Assembly (NCBI RefSeq): GCF_000024425.1
Contig: NC_013946.1
Coordinates: 744,001-808,000 of the forward strand
Origin: Meiothermus ruber DSM 1279
GTDB lineage: Bacteria; Deinococcota; Deinococci; Deinococcales; Thermaceae
Direction of reading: 5' to 3'
DNA length: 64,000 nt
The translations under genes were made by a program, and so were the position numbers. Positions 18,538 through 26,362 of the stretch are shown piece by piece; the first letter of the stretch is position 1, and each line of letters starts with the position of its first letter. The notes beneath the pieces are model-generated. The model was given only the letters and a program-made list of their open reading frames with translations. It was not told the origin of the DNA and did not search any database.

Positions 18538-19107
18538 TCACGGCCTGCTTGTAGCCAGGCGCAGGCCCCGCAAGGCCACCGTGAGACTAACCAACAAAAG
18601 AGCCCAGAACCCCATCCCGGTGGGCCAGAATGCGATAAGCGCATATGTGTAGCCCACCACAGCCCCTACCGGAATGGGGTACCAGCTCTGCCGGTGGCTT
18701 TTCCAGTACAACTGCCAGTAAAGGCCTGCCACCGCCAGGCCAATAACCACCGCTGTCAGGGTGATGCCGGGGTACAGGTAAACGAAAAACCCCAGGGTAG
18801 GGGCGATGCCGCCCCCCCCGCGAAAGCCAAAGAAAAGCGGCCAGTTATGCCCGGAGACCACCGCCACCCCCATTAAGGGCAGAGCCCAGGAAGTCTGGAG
18901 AAGCCCGCTCAAGTAAGCGGCCAGGCACCCTTTGGCGATATCAGCCAGGGCCACCAGCACCCCCCAACCCGGCCCAAACTGCCGCCAGGTGCCGCTGGCA
19001 CCGGGGGTATCGCGCTCGGCCAGGTTGACACCCTGGATGGCCCCCACAATGCGTCCAAAGCTCAGCGAACCCAGCAGATAGGCCAGCGCCACCCATAGCA
19101 GATCCAT
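18538..19107 (-). CDS. Divergent PlsY-like glycerol-3-phosphate acyltransferase
   Basis: 189-residue membrane protein with five or six hydrophobic helices, like PlsY, which transfers acyl groups from acyl-phosphate to glycerol-3-phosphate. Motif 1 is kept (YLLGSLSFGRIVG). Motif 2, normally G-GN-GATN-R, reads TPGASGTWRQFGPGWG, and motif 3, normally GH-FP-FKGGKG, reads GHNWPLFFGFRGGGGI, so the usual Lys is missing. It is therefore probably a paralogue with altered substrate or activity, not the housekeeping enzyme. No ribosome site precedes the ATG, but TATAAG lies 5 bases upstream, suggesting a leaderless transcript. Neighbours give no further hint. Confidence 0.75.
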   Translation of the reverse strand: MDLLWVALAYLLGSLSFGRIVGAIQGVNLAERDTPGASGTWRQFGPGWGVLVALADIAKGCLAAYLSGLLQTSWALPLMGVAVVSGHNWPLFFGFRGGGGIAPTLGFFVYLYPGITLTAVVIGLAVAGLYWQLYWKSHRQSWYPIPVGAVVGYTYALIAFWPTGMGFWALLLVSLTVALRGLRLATSRP

Positions 19108-19169
19108 AGCTGCTTATATGGTATCCCGGCGGGCTTTGAGCAAGCCTGCTTTCGGGGTTCTGGTACAGA

Positions 19170-19199
19170 TTGTCTGATAGACTATATTTGGCTTATAAA
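19170..19199 (+). promoter_or_regulatory. Promoter of the LacI-type regulator with overlapping dyad
   Basis: -35 TTGTCT at 19170-19175 and -10 TATAAA at 19194-19199, spacer 18. A dyad GTCT-GAT-AGAC at 19172-19182 overlaps the -35, a fitting place for autorepression. The predicted start of transcription is about 20 bases before the GTG. Confidence 0.55.
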
Positions 19200-19227
19200 A
19201 GGCTTCCATGCAGAAGAGGAAACTTAC

Positions 19228-20241
19228 GTGGCCAAACGCAAACCCACCATTCACGAAGTCGCGCACCTAGCCAAAGTTGGAATCGGAACAGTCAGTCGAG
19301 TACTCAACAACCATCCCTCGGTTCGCTCGGAGACCCGCGAGCGGGTGCTGGCGGCTATGTCCAGCCTGGGTTACAGCCCCAACCCGCACGCCCGGCGGGT
19401 GGCCGGTGGACGCAGCTACACTGTCTCGCTCATCCTGCCGGTGATCTCCACCGAGTTTTACAACCGGCTGCTCGAGGGCATCGAGCAGGTGCTGAGCGAG
19501 GAGCGCTACGAGATTGCGCTTTTCCCCATTTTCTCACCCCAGCGTTTGCAGCGTTACCTGGAAAGCCGCTCGCTGGCGTATCAAACCGATGGGCTGCTGG
19601 TGGCTTCGCAAGGCCTGGCGCATCTCCTACCCGACCAGAAATTCCCCACCGAGCGCCCTGTGGTGCTGGTGGACGCGCACAGCACCCGCTACGACTCGGC
19701 CTATGTGGACAACTACCTGGGCGGGCGCATGGCCGCGGCCCACCTGGCCCAGTTCCCCGGTGCGTATTTTGCCATCCAGATGGAAGAAGAGCTGGATGAG
19801 GTTATGCGCAATACCGTAGGGCAGGAGCGGGTGGCCGGGTTCCGGGATGGGCTCGAGCAGGCTGGGCGCAGGCTGCCCAGGGCCCACGTCTTCAAATCGC
19901 GCTTCTCTGCCGAAGGCGGGCGGCTGGCCTTGCAACACTTCATGCGGCAGTCCAAACCGCCCTACAACATCTTCGCCGGGGCTGACCTACTGGCTTTGGG
20001 GGTGCTGGAAGAGGCCGAGCGGCAGGGGCTCGAGGTCGGTGAGGAGGTGCTCTTGCTAGGCTTTGATGGGCACCCCTGGACTGAAGCCCGGGGCCTCTCG
20101 ACCCTTGCCCAGCCCATTGAGGCCATGGGGGCCGAGGCGGCCCGCCTGTTGCTCGATCGCATCCGGGGCTACAAAGGCAGTCCTCGAGCCCGGCGCTTTG
20201 AGCCCACCCTCATCGTCCGACGCTCGACCCAGGCCTCTTGA
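19228..20241 (+). CDS. LacI-family transcription regulator
   Basis: 337 residues. N-terminal HTH with the LacI hinge pattern: TIHEVAHLAKVGIGTVSRVLNNHPSVRSETRERVL, then the hinge helix region, then a periplasmic-binding-protein-like effector domain from about residue 60 (VSLILPVISTEFYNRLLEGIEQVL), ending with a GFDGHPWTEARGLSTLAQP segment. The usual third position Tyr-Val-SxxTV is changed to HLAKVGIGTVSRV, still a good recognition helix. GTG start at 19228. No sugar genes flank it, so the regulon is elsewhere, possibly including the orphan solute-binding protein at 33 kb (speculative). It is divergent from the PlsY-like gene. Confidence 0.93.
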   Translation: MAKRKPTIHEVAHLAKVGIGTVSRVLNNHPSVRSETRERVLAAMSSLGYSPNPHARRVAGGRSYTVSLILPVISTEFYNRLLEGIEQVLSEERYEIALFPIFSPQRLQRYLESRSLAYQTDGLLVASQGLAHLLPDQKFPTERPVVLVDAHSTRYDSAYVDNYLGGRMAAAHLAQFPGAYFAIQMEEELDEVMRNTVGQERVAGFRDGLEQAGRRLPRAHVFKSRFSAEGGRLALQHFMRQSKPPYNIFAGADLLALGVLEEAERQGLEVGEEVLLLGFDGHPWTEARGLSTLAQPIEAMGAEAARLLLDRIRGYKGSPRARRFEPTLIVRRSTQAS

Positions 20242-20319
20242 AAGGGGGGTTGGGTTGTACGCCAGCACACCGCCTGGAACCGAGAATCGAAGTTCTATAA
20301 ATACCCGGCGGCCGGGCCG

Positions 20320-20688
20320 CTACACATCCAGCCCAGGCACCCAGAAGGTCTCGTTTTCCAGTGTGAGTTCAAGCTCGAGCCCGCCCTTGCCTGGGATCTG
20401 TATCCGGAAGTTTCCGTATTCATTAATTGGGCTGCTGCGGCTATAGCCGGGCGCGTGCAGGGTGACGCGCCACGCCGCTGGTTTTTGCGCCGCACTGATC
20501 ACCTGCCCTACCAGGAAGGCTCCGCTTTCGTTGCGCTTGAGCGACAGATCGAGGTAGAGGCTGCCCATTTTGTAGAGCCTGTTCCACACCGTCAGAAGGC
20601 CCTGATGCTGCTGCGGGGCGCCAATCGCATGGCGCGAATCCATGATCAGGATTCCATCTTTGCGTGTTACAGGCGGACTTGAAAGCAT
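20320..20688 (-). CDS. Small protein with carboxypeptidase-regulatory-like beta domain
   Basis: 122 residues. Residues about 45-122 look like a small beta sandwich (LDLSLKRNESGAFLVGQVIS, then AAWRVTLHAPG, INEYGNFRIQIPG, LELELTLENETFWVPG). This resembles a carboxypeptidase-regulatory or anti-sigma tail domain often seen in bacterial proteins of unknown role near CHAT or sigma-factor genes; I hold this loosely. Basic start and no signal peptide, so probably cytoplasmic. ATG at 20688 is the first; ATG at 20643 is an alternative that leaves the beta domain whole. It converges with the LacI-type regulator. The gene may be the remains of a longer protein. Confidence 0.55.
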   Translation of the reverse strand: MLSSPPVTRKDGILIMDSRHAIGAPQQHQGLLTVWNRLYKMGSLYLDLSLKRNESGAFLVGQVISAAQKPAAWRVTLHAPGYSRSSPINEYGNFRIQIPGKGGLELELTLENETFWVPGLDV

Positions 20689-20911
20689 TTTATGGACTCC
20701 TGTCTGGTGCTTGGGGGGTTACCTCCCCAGCATTCAGCAGACTTAAGGATAGCGCCCCTTTCCCAGGAGAAGTTCAAATTTGACCGTTAAGTCAGGCCGG
20801 ATCATCTCAAGCTGCCAGACCCAGCCCAACGCAGCGTTAACTCCAGCACATGCGCACCTTTTCCCCGGGCGGATCTGGTCGTTGCATCGCTTGGGTGGCC
20901 TAATGCAAACA
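20689..20911. other. Spacer with a 10-bp palindrome
   Basis: No gene seen. It holds the palindrome TCAAATTTGA at 20774-20783 and, on the minus strand, TTGAAC and TATCCT separated by 20 bases. That is too wide for an ordinary promoter, but it could serve the 122-residue gene with help from a regulator. Confidence 0.35.
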
Positions 20912-20931
20912 CCCCCTCGAGGCCGAGGGGG
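20912..20931 (-). terminator. Hairpin after the suf operon
   Basis: 8-bp stem CCCCCTCG/CGAGGGGG with a four-base loop, about 20 bases beyond the Rieske gene stop. On the minus strand it is followed only by TGTTTGC, so the T-run is weak; its place at the operon end makes a terminator likely. Confidence 0.55.
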
Positions 20932-20949
20932 CGTCGCCCTACCTGCGGG

Positions 20950-21252
20950 TCAGACCTCGAGCCAGACCTGCCCGTTCTCCAGCCGGGCCTTGTAGGCCTT
21001 GACCGGGCGGGGTGCGGGCAGGGTGGCCTTGCCGGTGCGCAGGTTGAATTTGGCCCCGTGGCGGGTGCAGCGGATGGTCTCGCCTTCTACCGGGCCATCG
21101 GAGAGGGGGTTTTTGTCGTGGGTGCAGATGTCCGAGATGGCGAAAATTTCCTCGCCGGTGTGGATGAGCAGCACCGGGGTTTTCTCGCCCTCCACCCGCA
21201 CCACCAGGCGGCCATTCTGGAACTCCTCGAGCTTGGCGACGGGAATCCACAT
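20950..21252 (-). CDS. Rieske-type [2Fe-2S] ferredoxin of the suf operon
   Basis: 100-residue single-domain Rieske protein. Cluster ligands are visible: Cys43 and His45 in CTHD, Cys62 and His65 in CTRHGAKF. The fold is the small non-haem oxygenase-ferredoxin type (NirD/BphF-like), with no membrane anchor, so it is cytoplasmic. It follows sufD by 72 bp on the same strand and closes the operon; a Rieske ferredoxin behind sufCBD is a known arrangement, and it may supply electrons for cluster building or be a first client. The usual disulphide Cys pair of respiratory Rieske proteins is absent, as expected for this type. Confidence 0.92.
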   Translation of the reverse strand: MWIPVAKLEEFQNGRLVVRVEGEKTPVLLIHTGEEIFAISDICTHDKNPLSDGPVEGETIRCTRHGAKFNLRTGKATLPAPRPVKAYKARLENGQVWLEV

Positions 21253-21289
21253 AAGCTTATTGAGGTCTAAAGACAGCTTCTATCACGGG

Positions 21290-21323
21290 TTTTCCCCACC
21301 CTGGGGCTCCCACGGGAAGCGCA
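21290..21323. repeat. Intergenic repeat, copy A
   Basis: 34 bases between sufD and the Rieske gene that match 49770-49804 at about 30 of 35 positions (one gap). Both copies have the dyad TTCCC...GGGAA around a conserved CCTGGGG core, and both lie between two genes of a minus-strand operon. Confidence 0.6.
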
Positions 21324-21324
21324 C

Positions 21325-22659
21325 TCAGACCCGCACCTTCTCCTCGATGATGCTCTCGATGTACTGCCGCAAGGGCTCGATGGGGATGCGGGTGAGCACA
21401 TCGGTCATGTGGCCCTTGACCAGAATCTGCTGGGCCATGTGGCGCGGCAGGCCCCGGCTCATCAGGTAGAACAGCTCCTCGGGGGCCACCGGCGCGGTGG
21501 AGGAGCCGTGGGAGCACTTCACGTCGTTGGCCCCGATCTCGAGCTGCGGCACGCTGTCGCTGCGGGCGTCCTCCGACAGGAGCAGGTTGCGGTTGGTCTG
21601 GTAGGCGTCGGTTTTCTGGGCTCCCTGCTCCACCTTGATCAGTCCTGCGTATACCGTGCGGCTCTGGTCTTTGGCCGCACCCTTGTAGAGCACATCGGAG
21701 TAGGCGTGGTCGGCCACGTGGTGCTGTAGGGTGTAGTGATCCACGTGCTCCTGGCCGGTGGTGAAGTACAGGCCCAGCATCTCCGAGGACGAGCCCGGCC
21801 CCAGCATCTCCGACTGCACCTCGGCCCGGCTGATGGAGGCCCCCATGTTCACCACCAGGTCGTTGAGGGCGGCGTCGCGCTGGAGGTGGGCCCGCTGGCG
21901 GTGGAAGTGGTAGAAGCCCTGGCCCAGAAGCTGGATGTGGGCGTGGCGCACCTTGGCCCCGGGGCCCACGATAATCTCGGTGGAGGAGGTGTTCACCGAA
22001 GGGGCCACCCTGGCCGGCGAGATGTACTCCTCGATGTAGACGGCCTGGCTGTTTACATCGCCCACAATCAGGGTGCGGGAGCCGGAAAGCCTGCCGCCTT
22101 CCAGGTACTTAAACACGCCGATGGGCTTGCTGAACTCCACGTTCTTGGGGATGTACAGGAACACCCCGTGGGTGAAGAGGGCCGCGTTGAGGGCGGGAAT
22201 TTTGGAGTTCTCGGGGCGGTTCTTCTGGGTGCCCACCAGGTCGTGCCAGTTGACGGCCTTGAAGAGGTTGGCCTCCACCAGCTCGGGGTGCTGGGCGATG
22301 GCCTGGTGCAGGCTGGTGAAGATAACGCCCTGCTGCCGGTACTCCTCCGGTAGCTCCACGTGTACCAGGTCGGCCCCCACGAACACCGCATAGCCCGAGA
22401 GCTGGGCCTGGGCCAGGCGGTCTTGGACGGCCTGGGGAATCTCGCTCGCGCCACCTTTGGGTAGCTCGAGCGGCAGCTCCTCGAAGGGCACCTCGGTGAT
22501 GTCGGTGTACTTCCATTCCTCGGTGCGGGTGGTGGGGTAGGGCAGCTTGACGAAGGTCTCCCAGGCCTCCAGCCGCTTGGTCTGGAGCCACTGGGGCTCG
22601 TTGAGTTTTTTGGAGACCTCTAAAACGAGGTCGCGGGAAAGGCTCGAGGTGAGTTCCAC
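21325..22659 (-). CDS. sufD: Fe-S cluster assembly protein SufD
   Basis: Scaffold partner of SufB in the SufBC2D complex that builds Fe-S clusters. 444 residues, made mostly of a right-handed beta-helix (long run of short strands from about residue 150 to 380). Family segments include YPTTRTEEWKYTDI near the N-terminus, the RSDSVPQLEIGANDVKCSHGSS region and FYLMSRGLPRHMAQQILVKGH at the end. The GTG at 22659 is chosen because AGGAGG stands 8 bases before it. It is separated from sufB by a toxin-antitoxin pair, which is unusual. Confidence 0.95.
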   Translation of the reverse strand: MELTSSLSRDLVLEVSKKLNEPQWLQTKRLEAWETFVKLPYPTTRTEEWKYTDITEVPFEELPLELPKGGASEIPQAVQDRLAQAQLSGYAVFVGADLVHVELPEEYRQQGVIFTSLHQAIAQHPELVEANLFKAVNWHDLVGTQKNRPENSKIPALNAALFTHGVFLYIPKNVEFSKPIGVFKYLEGGRLSGSRTLIVGDVNSQAVYIEEYISPARVAPSVNTSSTEIIVGPGAKVRHAHIQLLGQGFYHFHRQRAHLQRDAALNDLVVNMGASISRAEVQSEMLGPGSSSEMLGLYFTTGQEHVDHYTLQHHVADHAYSDVLYKGAAKDQSRTVYAGLIKVEQGAQKTDAYQTNRNLLLSEDARSDSVPQLEIGANDVKCSHGSSTAPVAPEELFYLMSRGLPRHMAQQILVKGHMTDVLTRIPIEPLRQYIESIIEEKVRV

Positions 22660-22716
22660 TGGTCTTCCTCCTGTTACATTGCGGATTAGGCGCAACCAGA
22701 ACACCCTATTTATGCG

Positions 22717-22974
22717 CTATCGCTTGTAAATGTCTTTGCGATCACCCACAGCCAGCACGGTGATGGTCTGGGTCTTGGTATCCACGTCGAAGACGATTCT
22801 GTAATCGCCCACCCGAACCCGATACGAGGCCTCGCCCTTGAGTTTGATGGTGCCGGGTGCGAAGGGCTCATTGGCCAGCTCCTTCAACTTTTCGATGATG
22901 CGTTCCCTGGCCTCTTTGGGCAAACCGGCCATATCTTTGCCTACGCGCTTGGAAATTGCGAGGGTATAGGCCAC
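22717..22974 (-). CDS. RelE/ParE-family toxin
   Basis: 85-residue basic protein of the RelE/ParE fold: MAYTLAISKRVGKDMAGLP, helix-rich middle, then YRVRVGDYRIVFDVDTKTQTITVLAVGDRKDIYKR. The RVGDYRI and VLAVGDRKDIY segments are typical, including the C-terminal Arg, Lys and Tyr used by RelE-type mRNA interferases. RelE toxins cut mRNA in the ribosome A site, ParE toxins act on gyrase; RelE is favoured. It starts three bases after the antitoxin stop. The pair sits inside the suf operon between sufB and sufD, so it is probably transcribed with it. Confidence 0.9.
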   Translation of the reverse strand: MAYTLAISKRVGKDMAGLPKEARERIIEKLKELANEPFAPGTIKLKGEASYRVRVGDYRIVFDVDTKTQTITVLAVGDRKDIYKR

Positions 22975-22977
22975 GGT

Positions 22978-23166
22978 TCAACGCTCGAGTTCCCTTTGCA
23001 GATCCTCGAGGCTGTAGGTCTCGTCCCCCCGGCGCTCGGCGATAACCTGACGGTGCCAGGCCTCCTCGAGCAGTGCCTCGTACTCCTCGAGGGTCAGCAC
23101 GATGTGGGTTCTGCGGCCCTCGGCATCGGTTAGATAGAGGTGGTTATCGGGTGTCTGGGCGGCCAT
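22978..23166 (-). CDS. Antitoxin of the RelE-like toxin
   Basis: 62 residues, acidic, directly upstream of the toxin gene. The start YLTDAEGRRTHIVLTLEEYEALLEE resembles the Phd/YefM-type N-terminus without a clear full DNA-binding domain, and the C-terminal YSLEDLQRELER is a likely toxin-binding helix. Being only 62 residues it may have lost autorepressor function and rely on the suf promoter. Its start lies 9 bp after the sufB stop, so translation is likely coupled to sufB. Confidence 0.82.
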   Translation of the reverse strand: MAAQTPDNHLYLTDAEGRRTHIVLTLEEYEALLEEAWHRQVIAERRGDETYSLEDLQRELER

Positions 23167-23175
23167 AGTCTTCTT

Positions 23176-24585
23176 TTATCCTACGCTGCCTTCCATCTCG
23201 AGCTCGATCAGCCGGTTCAGCTCGACGGCGTACTCGAGGGGCAGCTCCTTCGCCACCGGCTCGATGAACCCACGCACAATCAGGGCGGCGGCCTCGTCCT
23301 CGGGCAGGCCCCGGCTTTGCAGGTAGAAGATCTGCTCGTCGTTGAGGCGGCTCACGGTGGCCTCGTGGCCCACGGTGGCGGTGTCGTCCTCGATCTCCAT
23401 GTAGGGGTAGGTGTCGGTGCGCGACTCCTCGTTAATCAAGAGCGCGTCGCACTCCACGTTCACCTTAACGTGCTTGGCCCCCTCGTACACCTTGATCAGA
23501 CCCCGGTAGCTGCTGCGCCCCGAGCCTTTGGAGATGCTCTTGGAGACGATGGAGCCGCCGGTGTGGGAGGCCGCGAAAATCAGCTTGCCGCCGGCGTCTT
23601 GGTGCTGGCCGGTGTTGGCAAAGGCGATGGAGAGGATGTCCGAGCGGGCCCCTTCCTCCACCAGGTAGCTGCTGGGGTATTTCATGGTCACCTTGGAGCC
23701 CAGGTTGCCATCCAGCCACATGTGGTAGGCGTCCTTCTTCACCAAAGCCCGCTGGGTGACTAGGTTGTACATGTTGTGCGACCAGTTCTGGATGGTGGTG
23801 TAGCGGCTCTTGGCCCCCTGGTTCACCACAATCTCAATCACACCAGAGTGGAAGGAGTCGGTGGTGTAGGTGGGGGCGGTGCAGCCCTCGATGTAGTGCA
23901 CTTCGGCCCCTTCGTCCACCACGATGATGGTGCGCTCGAACTGGCCCAGCTCGGCGGTGTTGACCCGGAAGTAGGCCTGCAAGGGCAGCTCCACCTTGAC
24001 CCCCTTGGGCACATACACAAAGCTCCCACCCGACCAGACCGCCGAGTTGAGGGCGGCGTACTTGTTGTCTTCGGGTGGAATGACCGTGGCGAAGTACTCC
24101 CGGAAGAGGTCTTCGTGGTGCTTGAGCCCCTCCTCGATGGAGACGAAGATCACGCCCAGGCGCTGGAGCTCCTCTTTGACCTGGTGGTAGACCATCTCTG
24201 AGTCGTACTGCGCGCCCACCCCGGCCAGCACCTTGCGCTCGGCCTCGGGGATGCCCAGCCTTTCGTAGGTGCGGCGGATCTCCTCAGGCACCTCGTCCCA
24301 GCTCCGCGCGTCGCGCTTCTCGGTGGGCTTGGCGTAGAAGTAGATCTCGTCCATGTTGAGGCCCGAGAGGTCGGCGCCCCAGGTGGGAACGGGCTTGGAC
24401 TGGTAGATTTCCAGGGCCCTGAGGCGGAACTCGAGCATCCAGGCCGGCTCGTCCTTGTGGTAGCTGATGGCCTCCACCACCCGCCGGTTGAGGCCTTTTT
24501 CGGCTTTCCAGACCGGCTTTACCTCGTCTACAAAGCCGTACTTGTATTCATTCCCAATGTCTTCGATCAGGATGTTATCGGACAT
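23176..24585 (-). CDS. sufB: Fe-S cluster assembly protein SufB
   Basis: Core scaffold of SufBC2D. 469 residues, standard length. N-terminal NEYKYGFVDEVKPVWKAEKGLN, then GADLSGLNMDEIYFYAKPT, and the conserved C-terminal half with ASYLVEEGARSDILSIAFANTGQHQDAG-like text, SKSISKGSGRSSYRGL and DTYPYMEIEDDTATVGHEATVSRLNDEQIFYLQSRGL (broken here for length). The ATG at 24585 has AAGGAG upstream; the frame is open further but without a family N-terminus. It is 38 bp behind sufC. Confidence 0.96.
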   Translation of the reverse strand: MSDNILIEDIGNEYKYGFVDEVKPVWKAEKGLNRRVVEAISYHKDEPAWMLEFRLRALEIYQSKPVPTWGADLSGLNMDEIYFYAKPTEKRDARSWDEVPEEIRRTYERLGIPEAERKVLAGVGAQYDSEMVYHQVKEELQRLGVIFVSIEEGLKHHEDLFREYFATVIPPEDNKYAALNSAVWSGGSFVYVPKGVKVELPLQAYFRVNTAELGQFERTIIVVDEGAEVHYIEGCTAPTYTTDSFHSGVIEIVVNQGAKSRYTTIQNWSHNMYNLVTQRALVKKDAYHMWLDGNLGSKVTMKYPSSYLVEEGARSDILSIAFANTGQHQDAGGKLIFAASHTGGSIVSKSISKGSGRSSYRGLIKVYEGAKHVKVNVECDALLINEESRTDTYPYMEIEDDTATVGHEATVSRLNDEQIFYLQSRGLPEDEAAALIVRGFIEPVAKELPLEYAVELNRLIELEMEGSVG

Positions 24586-24623
24586 CTTGGCTCCTTCTTG
24601 GTTCTGTCGGGCCAGCGGCGTGC

Positions 24624-25379
24624 TTAGTTGGACACGGCCAGCTCTTTGACCCATTCGTAGCCTTGCTCCTCGAGCTTCATGGCCAGTTCGGGGCCGCCCG
24701 AGGTTACGATGCGGCCATCGATCATCACGTGCACCATATCCGGCACGATGTAGTTGAGCAGGCGCTGGTAGTGGGTGATCAGGAGCGCGCCAAAGTTGGG
24801 GCCGCGCATGGCGTTGACCCCCTTGGCCACCACCTTCAAAGCGTCGATGTCCAGGCCGGAGTCGGTCTCGTCCATGATGGCGTAGGTGGGTTCCAGCACC
24901 ATCATGTGCATGATCTCGTTGCGCTTCTTCTCGCCCCCGGAGAAGCCGTCGTTGAGGTAGCGGGTCAGGATGCTCTCGTCCCACTCGAGGGTTTCCAGGG
25001 CTTTTTGCAGCTTGCTGTAGAACTCCGTCAAGTTAACTTCGCCGCCCTTTTTGGCCTGCAGGGCCAGGCGCAAAAAGTTGGCGTTGGAAACCCCCGGAAC
25101 CTCCACCGGATACTGGAAGGCCAGGAACAGCCCCTTGCGGGCGCGCTCGTCGGCTTCCATCTCCAGGATGCTCTCCCCGTCCATCAGGATGTCGCCTTTG
25201 GTGATCTCGTAGCTGGGGTCGCCGGCGATGATCTTGCCCAGGGTGCTTTTGCCGGCCCCGTTGGGCCCCATGATGGCGTGCACCTGGCCCTTGGGTAGCA
25301 CCAGGTTAACCCCGTTCAGAATGGTCTCGCCGTCTACGATTCTGGCATGCAGGTTGCGGATTTCCAGTTGGTTCACCAT
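24624..25379 (-). CDS. sufC: Fe-S assembly ATPase SufC
   Basis: Soluble ABC-type ATPase that drives SufBD. 251 residues, normal. Walker [17 protein letters not shown], signature [15 protein letters not shown], Walker B and following [17 protein letters not shown]-like segment (here [17 protein letters not shown]), and H-loop [13 protein letters not shown]. The ATG at 25379 follows AGGGGAATAAC. First gene of the suf operon, about 50 bases downstream of the predicted transcription start. Confidence 0.97.
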   Translation of the reverse strand: MVNQLEIRNLHARIVDGETILNGVNLVLPKGQVHAIMGPNGAGKSTLGKIIAGDPSYEITKGDILMDGESILEMEADERARKGLFLAFQYPVEVPGVSNANFLRLALQAKKGGEVNLTEFYSKLQKALETLEWDESILTRYLNDGFSGGEKKRNEIMHMMVLEPTYAIMDETDSGLDIDALKVVAKGVNAMRGPNFGALLITHYQRLLNYIVPDMVHVMIDGRIVTSGGPELAMKLEEQGYEWVKELAVSN

Positions 25380-25415
25380 GTTATTCCCCTTGTGTTGGCT
25401 TGCTCGAGTGGGCTC

Positions 25416-25468
25416 TTACTGCGAATCACTCGCAATAAGAGTATAGGCGCTATGGCCCAGAATGTATA
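25416..25468 (-). promoter_or_regulatory. suf operon promoter with 23-bp operator dyad
   Basis: Minus strand: -35 TATACA at 25468-25463, 17-bp spacer, -10 TATACT at 25445-25440. Immediately downstream, 25438-25416, lies the dyad TTATTGCGA-GTGAT-TCGCAGTAA (9-bp arms, one mismatch), covering the start of transcription. That position fits a repressor. A Fur-, DtxR- or IscR-like iron or Fe-S sensor would be expected for suf genes; the protein is not identified. Confidence 0.65.
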
Positions 25469-25528
25469 GTGGTTTAGTCGGGATTCTGCCACCCAGGTTA
25501 CAAAGTCCAGCGTCCGGGGTGGCGGACT

Positions 25529-26341
25529 CTACACATCCCAGTAGTCGTCGGGGTAGGGCAGGCCCACGGCCTTGGCGAAAGTTGCGAGCCCCAACCGGTC
25601 GGGGGCCTCGAGGTGGTAGCGGAAGTTCCACAGGTAGTGCTGCATCAGCCGCTCGGGCACGCCCAGGCGCTGGGCCTCGGTGCCGGCCACAGCGGCCAGG
25701 TTGCCCAGGCCCAGCGAACGAGCGGCCCGCAGCCGGCGGACAATTTCAGGGGGAGGCGGGGCGTTGTGGCGGGTGGCCCAGACCCCGAACACAAAGGGCA
25801 GCCGGGTTCGCTCGAACCATTTCATTGACAGATCGGTGATGCGGATGCCTTCGATCTGGTTGGGAACCTGGTGCACCGACTCGGGGATGATGGAAAGCAG
25901 GCCGTAGTAGGTGGTGATGGCCCGATCGCCAATCAGAAGCACGGCGTCGAAGCGCTCGAGGAGCTCCAGCCCCCCCTGCGCCGGGGTGTACTGGGCCTGA
26001 ATTCCGTCGGCCTCGAGCAGGTACTGCAAAAGCCGCACCGAGGTGGCGCTTTCGGTGGTCAGGGCGATGTTTTTTAGCTTGTGCCAGGGGGCGTGGTGGA
26101 ACAGATTGACCGAGTAGACCGGGCCCAGGTCGGCCACACTAAAGTCGGGTAGGGGGCGCAGTTGGTCTGCGTGCTCGAGGTAAAAGTACGACGAGACCAG
26201 GCTCAGGTCTACCGTACCCTCCAGAAGCCAGCGGTTGAGCTCGGTGGGTACGCCGTAGCGAAAAGCCACCCCATCCCCTTCGTCTAGAAAGTGATAGAGC
26301 GGCGCGGTGTTGGCGTAACGGGGAACACCCAGGATGTACAT
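25529..26341 (-). CDS. mqnA: Chorismate dehydratase, futalosine menaquinone pathway
   Basis: Converts chorismate to 3-enolpyruvyl-benzoate, the entry step of the futalosine route to menaquinone. 270 residues with a periplasmic-binding-protein-like fold but no signal peptide. Family features: N-terminal PRYANTAPLYHFL, substrate loop DLSLVSSYFY, TTESATSVRLLQYLL, DAVLLIGDRA, and a C-terminal LPFVFGVWATR. The ATG at 26341 follows mqnE by 21 bp on the same strand, so the two form an operon. Confidence 0.93.
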   Translation of the reverse strand: MYILGVPRYANTAPLYHFLDEGDGVAFRYGVPTELNRWLLEGTVDLSLVSSYFYLEHADQLRPLPDFSVADLGPVYSVNLFHHAPWHKLKNIALTTESATSVRLLQYLLEADGIQAQYTPAQGGLELLERFDAVLLIGDRAITTYYGLLSIIPESVHQVPNQIEGIRITDLSMKWFERTRLPFVFGVWATRHNAPPPPEIVRRLRAARSLGLGNLAAVAGTEAQRLGVPERLMQHYLWNFRYHLEAPDRLGLATFAKAVGLPYPDDYWDV

Positions 26342-26362
26342 AGCGTCGTTGGGGGTGAAGGC

